5,651 nt of DNA. It comes from an uncultured Shinella sp. GTDB lineage: Bacteria; Pseudomonadota; Alphaproteobacteria; Rhizobiales; Rhizobiaceae. Under the pieces are notes generated by a model. The model was not told the origin of the DNA. It did no database searches and saw nothing but the letters and a program-made list of their open reading frames with translations. Position numbers and translations under genes: made by a program. How positions within the stretch are numbered: position 1 is the stretch's first letter; every line of letters starts with the position of its first letter. Positions 1 through 4,393 of the stretch are shown here, piece after piece. The DNA lies in NCBI GenBank assembly GCA_946481465.1, contig CAMLOC010000280.1:1-5651 (forward strand), given 5' to 3'.

Positions 1-9
1 CATTCGCCT

Positions 10-651
10 TCAAACAGGCGTCTGAGAGGCGGTGCCGCACGCTTTGCTGCTGCTAGGCTGGTCGAAGCGGGGACGGAGTTTTTCGGCCGCCTGGCCGAGC
101 GGGCCGCCGCCGATGATCACGGCTTCGGCGCCGTCCTCCTCGATGCAGGTCCGCACCGCCCCGGCCAGCGCCTCGGTGAGAAGCGCCGGATCGGCGGCAA
201 GGGCGACGGGGTCGCCCTCGGTACAGCGGATGCCGCGATAGAGATGGGCGAGGCCGAGATCGTGCGCCCGCTGGTCGATGGCCTCGATCAGGTCGGGCGT
301 CGAGGTGGCGACGGAAAAGGCGCGGCCGCCCTGCGAAGCCTCGATCATCGAGGCTTCGCAGATGCCGACCACCGGAACGGCGACCTTGCGGCGAAGCTCG
401 GCAAGGCCGGGATCACCGAAGGCGCTGACGATGATCCCCGCACAATCCCGCCCGTGCGCGGTGCCGAGTTCCACCACTTCAGCGGCGGAGGCGGCCAGTT
501 GCGCGGGCGTGACGATCATGCCCGGGGCGCGGCGCGCGGTGGCGGTCTTCACCGCCATCCGCCCTGCCGCAGAGGTCAGCGCGATGGCGTGCATCATGTC
601 GCTGGTGGCCTCGGAGCTGTTGGGATTGATCAACAGGATATGCGGGGTCAT
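10..651 (-). CDS. Asp/Glu/hydantoin racemase superfamily protein, non-canonical active site
   Basis: A 213-residue cytoplasmic protein of the Asp/Glu/hydantoin racemase superfamily. Seen: N-terminal ILLINPNSSEATSDMM (residues 5-20), the usual INPNsn..T start of the fold; SAFGDPGL at 76-83; PVVGICEAS at 93-101; VIIGGGPLGQAA at 178-189. Known: cofactor-independent members use two cysteines, one just before the FGDPGL-type loop and one in a VxLGCAG-type loop. Here those places hold Ala77 and Gly182, so classical two-cysteine racemisation is doubtful; Cys98 is near but not at the expected place. The ATG at 651 is chosen because the fold begins there and because it lies 7 bases after the permease stop. 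The open frame continues upstream to 948, but only inside the permease gene. An AGGAG lies 12 bases upstream, so coupled translation is likely. The last 14 or so residues after FDQP look unlike the family's hydrophobic helix and may reflect a frameshift. Substrate unknown. Confidence 0.85.
   Translation of the reverse strand: MTPHILLINPNSSEATSDMMHAIALTSAAGRMAVKTATARRAPGMIVTPAQLAASAAEVVELGTAHGRDCAGIIVSAFGDPGLAELRRKVAVPVVGICEASMIEASQGGRAFSVATSTPDLIEAIDQRAHDLGLAHLYRGIRCTEGDPVALAADPALLTEALAGAVRTCIEEDGAEAVIIGGGPLGQAAEKLRPRFDQPSSSKACGTASQTPV
331..361. repeat. 31-base perfect palindrome inside the racemase-like gene
   Basis: The left arm CTGCGAAGCCTCGAT (331-345) and right arm ATCGAGGCTTCGCAG (347-361) are exact reverse complements around a single central base (346). 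On the coding strand it spells the stretch around CEASMIEASQ, so the inverted repeat also gives a small EAS...EAS peptide repeat (residues 99-101 and 104-106). In RNA the arms could pair, but a one-base centre cannot form a loop without opening some pairs. Whether it is a protein-binding site, a structured mRNA element or chance is not decided by the sequence. Confidence 0.9.
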
Positions 652-658
652 GCTCTTT

Positions 659-2116
659 TCAGGCTCCTGCTTTTGCCGGCGCCGCGACGAGATCGTCGCT
701 TGCCGTGGTGGCGTCCGCGCGCTGCGTGATGTCCTCCATCGACATGCCGTAGGTTTCCGGCCCGAGGCGGATGCAGACGGCGAAGATGGCATACATGGCG
801 GCCGCAAGCCCGAAGACGCCGGCCATGCCATAGCTGTCGAACAGGGCGCCCGAGATCGTCGGCACGAACGAGCCGGCCGCCGAGCCCGTCGCCAGGATGA
901 AGGCAACGCCGAAGGCGCGGATGCGGGTGGGGAAGAGTTCCGGCGCATAGATCCAGATCGACGTGTTCAGGAGAAGCACGAAGAACTGGAAGAGCGCGCC
1001 GAAGAACAGCACCAGGTAGATGGTGGTGCCGAACTGCATGATGGAGAGCGCAGCCAGGCAGGCGCAGACCGCGCCGACGGTCAGCACGCGCTTGCGCGGG
1101 AAGTAATAGCCGAACATCGAGGCCGCGATGGCGCCGAGAACGCTGCCGCTCTGGATGATCATGCTGTAGAGCAGGCTGCCCTGCAGCGTATAGCCCATCG
1201 AGACGAAGATGACGGGCATCAGCGTCAGGACGGAAAGCTGCGCGCCGTAGCTCATCAGGATGGCGATGGACACCGGCACGATGCGGCCGAGGAACGGCGC
1301 GCGGAACAGTTCCTTCCAGGCGCCCTTGGCGCGCGGCGCCTCCTTGACGTTCTCCTTCGACAGATGCTCGCGCACCACGAGGTTCTTCGGCCGGAGCGAA
1401 CCGGATTCCAGCACCGAGAGCACCTTGTTCGCCTCGTCTATCCGCCCCTGCGAGGCGAGGAAACGCGGCGTTTCCGGCACATAGCGACGGTAGAAGACGA
1501 CGAGAAGGGCCGGCAGCGCCAGCGAGGCGAAGAGCCAGCGCCAGCTGTCCTCGCCCGGGAAGATGCTGAAGATCATCAGCCCGTAGACAGGAGCAAGGAA
1601 ATTGCCGAAGCCGCCGGCGCCGACATTGACGAGCCCCGCCGCGGTCCCACGGAATTTCGGCGAGCAGAATTCCGACAGCATGGTGACCGCCGTGGAAATC
1701 TCGCCGCCGACGCCGAAGCCGACGATGGCGCGCGCAATGCACAGGAACATGAAGTCCGGCGCCAGCGCGCAGGCCGCAGAGCCCAGCGAGAACAGGAGCA
1801 GGTTGACCGTCAGCATGACGCGGCGGCCGTAGCGGTCGCCGAGAATGCCCGAAAGCAGGCGGCCGATGGCCGCGCTGCCGAAGGTGATCGTGTTCAGGAA
1901 GCCGATATCCGTGCCCGTCAGGCCCCAATGCTCCTTCAGGAGCGGGCCGGACACGCCGATCGTGTTCTGCTCGAAACTGTCGAACAGGCAGCCGATCAGC
2001 ACCAGCGCGATGATCTGCTTGTGTGCGCCCGTCACCCCGATGCGGGTGAGCGCGCCCTCCAGTTGCCGGATGGCCGGCGATGACTTGCCGGACTGCACCA
2101 TACCTTCTGCTGCCAT
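659..2116 (-). CDS. MFS metabolite/H+ symporter, sugar-porter (PF00083-like) type
   Basis: A 485-residue inner-membrane permease with about 12 hydrophobic segments, a cytoplasmic N-terminus of about 34 residues and a hydrophilic central loop (about 222-275). Seen: Asp46 in TM1 (GCLFDSFEQ); motif A, GDRYGRR, at 93-99 between TM2 and TM3; RAIVGFGVGGE at 129-139 in TM4; PETPRFL at 214-220; PELFPTRIR at 392-400; and PETYGMSMEDI at 453-463, a variant of the sugar-porter end signature PETkGxxLEEI. Known: these motifs mark the large group that includes sugar, nicotinate (NiaP-like), aromatic-acid and SV2-like carriers; proton-coupled import is usual. The length is typical. The substrate cannot be read from sequence; an organic acid, amino-acid derivative or related small molecule would fit the racemase-like partner. 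The start at 2116 is supported by AGGAGG five bases upstream. It is the first gene of an operon with the racemase-like gene and is probably controlled by the divergent RpiR-type gene. Confidence 0.93.
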   Translation of the reverse strand: MAAEGMVQSGKSSPAIRQLEGALTRIGVTGAHKQIIALVLIGCLFDSFEQNTIGVSGPLLKEHWGLTGTDIGFLNTITFGSAAIGRLLSGILGDRYGRRVMLTVNLLLFSLGSAACALAPDFMFLCIARAIVGFGVGGEISTAVTMLSEFCSPKFRGTAAGLVNVGAGGFGNFLAPVYGLMIFSIFPGEDSWRWLFASLALPALLVVFYRRYVPETPRFLASQGRIDEANKVLSVLESGSLRPKNLVVREHLSKENVKEAPRAKGAWKELFRAPFLGRIVPVSIAILMSYGAQLSVLTLMPVIFVSMGYTLQGSLLYSMIIQSGSVLGAIAASMFGYYFPRKRVLTVGAVCACLAALSIMQFGTTIYLVLFFGALFQFFVLLLNTSIWIYAPELFPTRIRAFGVAFILATGSAAGSFVPTISGALFDSYGMAGVFGLAAAMYAIFAVCIRLGPETYGMSMEDITQRADATTASDDLVAAPAKAGA

Positions 2117-2121
2117 AGTCT

Positions 2122-2127
2122 CCTCCT
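2122..2127 (-). promoter_or_regulatory. Ribosome binding site of the MFS permease
   Basis: On the minus strand this reads AGGAGG, a full anti-16S match, with five bases (AGACT) before the ATG at 2116. It fixes that ATG as the start over the in-frame internal Met codon at residue 6, and over frames that run further upstream to about 2186. Confidence 0.85.
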
Positions 2128-2141
2128 CTTGGCATCAGCAT

Positions 2142-2155
2142 GAAAATCAATTTTC
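2142..2155. promoter_or_regulatory. Operator-like palindrome 1 (GAAAAT-CA-ATTTTC)
   Basis: A 14-base inverted repeat with perfect six-base arms and a two-base centre. It spans the transcription start expected (about 2151) for the permease promoter. With one base to its left it fits TGAAA-N5-TTTTC, the same pattern as the element at 2170-2185. A protein bound here would block initiation, so this is a candidate repressor site for the adjacent RpiR-type regulator. The link to that regulator is inferred from position only. Confidence 0.55.
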
Positions 2156-2157
2156 TT

Positions 2158-2186
2158 ACAATACACGCATGAAATCTGTTTTTCAA
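2158..2186 (-). promoter_or_regulatory. Sigma-70-like promoter of the permease/racemase operon
   Basis: On the minus strand there is TTGAAA (2186-2181, five of six to TTGACA), a 17-base spacer, then TATTGT (2163-2158, four of six to TATAAT). Transcription would start near 2151, leaving a leader of about 35 bases that contains the strong AGGAGG. This is the only good -35/-10 pair I found in the gap. I see no comparably good promoter on the plus strand for the regulator. Confidence 0.6.
2170..2185. promoter_or_regulatory. Operator-like inverted repeat 2 (TGAAA-N6-TTTCA)
   Basis: An exact five-base inverted repeat, TGAAA (2170-2174) and TTTCA (2181-2185), separated by six bases. It covers the outer spacer and most of the -35 box of the permease promoter. 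It shares TGAAA-N5-TTTTC with the element starting at 2141; the two starts are 29 bases apart, close to three helical turns. The paired arrangement suggests one dimeric regulator binding both. Confidence 0.5.
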
Positions 2187-2189
2187 GAA

Positions 2190-2214
2190 ACTTCGCTCGG
2201 CATTCTTGCGAAGT
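2190..2214. repeat. Inverted repeat ACTTCGC-N11-GCGAAGT in the divergent gap
   Basis: Perfect seven-base arms at 2190-2196 and 2208-2214 around an 11-base centre. It lies upstream of the permease promoter and about 50 bases before the regulator start, where it could serve as a site for control of the regulator gene, or form a hairpin in its leader if transcription starts further upstream. There is no T-run, so it is not an intrinsic terminator. Its sequence differs from the TGAAA/TTTTC elements, so it need not bind the same protein. Confidence 0.45.
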
Positions 2215-2249
2215 CCGGCAAGTCGGTTACAAGCTTGATTTCGAAGTGA

Positions 2250-2255
2250 AAGGGG
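2250..2255 (+). promoter_or_regulatory. Ribosome binding site of the RpiR-type regulator
   Basis: AAGGGG lies eight bases before the ATG at 2264. Two in-frame GTG codons, at 2246 and 2255, precede that ATG, but the first has no such site upstream and the second overlaps this one. The site therefore decides the start in favour of 2264. Confidence 0.6.
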
Positions 2256-2263
2256 TGGCTCGG

Positions 2264-3106
2264 ATGGGCTCTACGGATCGTTCGTTCCTGTTTCGCGTGC
2301 GCGATGCGCTCGACGACCTGCATCCGGCCGAGCGGCGGCTGGGCGAATTCGTCTGCGACTTCCCCGGCGAGCTTGCCAGCTATTCCGCCTCGGAACTGGC
2401 AAGGCTCGCCCAGGTCTCCAATGCAACCGTGACGCGCTTCGTCCGGCGCCTCGGCTACGAGAGCTACGAGGAGGCGCGCCGCCATGCCCGCGACGAGCGG
2501 GAAACCGGCTCGCGCCTTTTCCTGTCCGCCTCCTCGGATGCCGCCGGCGTCCAGTCCGTCGGCGCCCATGTCGCGCAGGGCATCGCCAATCTCGAAGGCA
2601 CCTTCTCGACGATCACCGACGCGCAGGTGGATGCCGTCGCCGACGCGATCCTCGGCGCGCGCAAGACCTGGGTGGTCGGCTTTCGCAGCAGCCACGCCTT
2701 TGCCGACTACCTGCAATGGCAGATGACGCAGGTCGTGGAGAACATCGTCGCCATTCCCGGCGCGGGCCAGACGCTTGGCGAGCACCTGGCGAGCGTGACC
2801 GACCGGGACGTGGCGATCGTCTTCGGCCTGCGCCGCCGCGTGGCGCAGATGGAGACCATCCTCACGGCGATCGAGAAGAGCGGCGCGAAGCTGCTCTACC
2901 TCACGGACGAGGGCGTCACCCACCGGGCGAGCGCCACCTGGCACTTTCGCTGCCAGACGCTGGCGCCGGGTCCGCTGTTCAACCACGTCTCGGTGATGGC
3001 CGTCTGCCACCTCCTCACGACGCGGGCCATCGAACGCGCCGGCGCGGCCGGCCGCACCCGCCTGCGCGGCATCGAGCGCTTCGGCGATACGCTGGAAGAG
3101 CTGTAG
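2264..3106 (+). CDS. MurR/RpiR family transcriptional regulator (HTH + SIS)
   Basis: A 280-residue cytoplasmic DNA-binding protein, the usual length for the family. Seen: an N-terminal HTH_6-type domain (about 1-77) with the helix-turn-helix in SASELARLAQVSNATVTRFV (41-60) followed by RRLGYESYEEARR (61-73), a near-consensus RpiR pattern; then a SIS-like domain (about 120-255) with TWVVGFRSSHAFADYL (135-150) and DVAIVFGLRRRVAQ (182-195). Known: most relatives sense a sugar phosphate through Ser/Thr-rich SIS loops (for example SFSGxT). Here the second loop reads FGLRRR, so the ligand may not be a typical phosphosugar. It is transcribed divergently from the permease operon across a 147-base gap with operator-like repeats at the permease promoter, so local repression relieved by a substrate or metabolite is the simplest model. 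It ends six bases from the convergent decarboxylase gene. The start at 2264 is chosen from the ribosome binding site. Confidence 0.93.
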   Translation: MGSTDRSFLFRVRDALDDLHPAERRLGEFVCDFPGELASYSASELARLAQVSNATVTRFVRRLGYESYEEARRHARDERETGSRLFLSASSDAAGVQSVGAHVAQGIANLEGTFSTITDAQVDAVADAILGARKTWVVGFRSSHAFADYLQWQMTQVVENIVAIPGAGQTLGEHLASVTDRDVAIVFGLRRRVAQMETILTAIEKSGAKLLYLTDEGVTHRASATWHFRCQTLAPGPLFNHVSVMAVCHLLTTRAIERAGAAGRTRLRGIERFGDTLEEL

Positions 3107-3112
3107 ACCGCT

Positions 3113-4393
3113 TCACCGTTCGAGGTGTTCGATCCTGCCGTTTTCCACCAGCGCTTCCGCCGGCGGCGGATGGGAGAGGAAATGCACCGGGCTCGCCGTC
3201 AGGCCATAGGCGCCGGATTGCAGCACGGCGACAAGATCGCCGGCCCGCAATTCCGGCAGGCCCGTATCGCGTGCGAGTGTGTCGAGCGGCGTGCAGAGCG
3301 GGCCGACCACCGTGGCCGGCAGGTCCGGCGCAGCTCTCATGCGGGCGGGGGCGACGACCGGGTAGTTGCGCTTGATGACCTGGCCGAGATTGCCGGAGGC
3401 CGCCAGATGGTGGTTCATGCCGCCTTCCAGCACGAGGAAGCGCACGCCGCGCGAGACTTTCACCGCATTGATCTCGCTGACATAGAGGCCCGCCTGACCG
3501 ACAAGGAAGCGGCCCGGCTCGACGACGGCACGCGCGCCGGAAAGCAGCGGTTCGGCACGCATCAGCGCCGTCAGGCCGGGAATGGCGGCCGCCACGGCGT
3601 CGAGGTCGAGCGGCCTGTCGCCGTCGTAATAGGGGATGCCGAGGCCGCCGCCGAGGTCGATGGTGGCGAGCGGCCTTCCGCTCGTTCGGGCAACGCGCGC
3701 GGCCAGCGTGATGGCATGCCGCCAGCTTTCGATCAGCGCCGCCGCATCGAGGATCTGCGTGCCGCCATAGACATGGATGCCGACAAGCTCGATATTCGGC
3801 ACGGCGGCGACGGCGGCGATCGCCGCATCCAGGTCCTCCTCGTCGAAGCCGAAGGCGGTCGCCTTGCCGCCCATGCGCATCGCGCCCGCTTGCACGGCGG
3901 GAACCGGGTTGATGCGCAGCGAGGCCCGCACGGGCCTGCCGATCGCCCGCAGCCGCTCGATCTCGTCCAGCCCCTCGATATGGATCTCGCCGATGCCTCC
4001 CTCGATCACCGCCGCAAGTTCCGCCTGGCGCTTGCCGGGACCGGCAAAGAGGATGCGCTCCGGCCGCGCACCGGCGGCGATGGCCGCATGGTATTCGCCG
4101 AGCGAGGCGATCTCGACGCCGGCGCCCTCCTCGAGGAACAGGCGGATGACGCCGCGGGCCGGATTGGCCTTGACCGAATAATAGATGGCAGCGAAGCCGT
4201 CGAGCGCGGCGGCGAGCCGCCGATAGGCGCCCCGCATGACCGTGCCGTCATAGATATAGGCGGGCGAGCCGACCGCCGAGACGATGTCGCGCACCGCAAG
4301 GCCGCCGACATGCAGGTCGTCGCCCTCGACCGCGAAAAGCGTACTCGCGAGCCCGTAGCCGTGGCGCGTCATCCTGATCGCGGGGTCAGCCAT
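3113..4393 (-). CDS. PLP-dependent fold-type III decarboxylase, exosortase-A-associated (TIGR03099) type
   Basis: A 426-residue cytoplasmic enzyme of the ornithine/diaminopimelate/arginine decarboxylase class (alanine-racemase-like TIM barrel plus C-terminal beta domain). Seen: YSVKANP at 72-78, with Lys75 the expected PLP Schiff-base lysine; GIHVYGGTQ at 205-213, with His207; the phosphate-binding GGGLGIPY at 248-255; EPGRFLVG at 292-299; the partner-subunit loop GPLCTPLD at 364-371 with Cys367; and QSGAYGLTAS at 392-401 with Tyr396. All key positions look intact. HHLAASGNLGQVIKRNYP (328-345) and the FLSHPPPAEALV tail match my memory of the decarboxylases paired with exosortase A. The start at 4393 (ATGGCTGA) overlaps the ligase stop by eight bases, with AGGGAG ten bases upstream, so translation is probably coupled. 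An ATG at 4438 is in frame but lies deep inside the ligase gene. Likely role: decarboxylating an amino acid, possibly while it is bound to a carrier protein, as BtrK does in butirosin synthesis (analogy only). Free lysine, ornithine or diaminopimelate cannot be excluded. Confidence 0.92.
   Translation of the reverse strand: MADPAIRMTRHGYGLASTLFAVEGDDLHVGGLAVRDIVSAVGSPAYIYDGTVMRGAYRRLAAALDGFAAIYYSVKANPARGVIRLFLEEGAGVEIASLGEYHAAIAAGARPERILFAGPGKRQAELAAVIEGGIGEIHIEGLDEIERLRAIGRPVRASLRINPVPAVQAGAMRMGGKATAFGFDEEDLDAAIAAVAAVPNIELVGIHVYGGTQILDAAALIESWRHAITLAARVARTSGRPLATIDLGGGLGIPYYDGDRPLDLDAVAAAIPGLTALMRAEPLLSGARAVVEPGRFLVGQAGLYVSEINAVKVSRGVRFLVLEGGMNHHLAASGNLGQVIKRNYPVVAPARMRAAPDLPATVVGPLCTPLDTLARDTGLPELRAGDLVAVLQSGAYGLTASPVHFLSHPPPAEALVENGRIEHLER

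Noticed and set aside
5..20. Small hairpin CGCCT-N6-AGGCG at the end of the racemase-like gene, as a terminator
   Set aside because: It has only five base pairs with no T-run, and a possible next start codon follows at once. It is too weak to call.
652..948. N-terminal extension of the racemase-like protein to an upstream start at 948
   Set aside because: The extra 99 residues are Arg/Ser/Pro-rich and overlap the permease coding sequence. The family fold begins exactly at the ATG at 651.
278..2083. Long plus-strand open frame (about 600 codons) opposite the racemase and permease genes
   Set aside because: It is rich in Arg, Ala, Glu, Asp and His with no recognisable domain. It lies antisense to two genes with strong family motifs, as expected for shadow frames in GC-rich DNA.
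648..2186. Second minus-strand open frame overlapping the permease gene in another frame
   Set aside because: Its translation is Arg/His/Pro-rich without membrane segments. The overlapping 659-2116 frame has all the MFS motifs and an AGGAGG site.
2207..2232. Plus-strand promoter TTGCGA / TTACAA for the regulator
   Set aside because: The spacer is only 14 bases, too short for a normal sigma-70 promoter, and no better pair was found.
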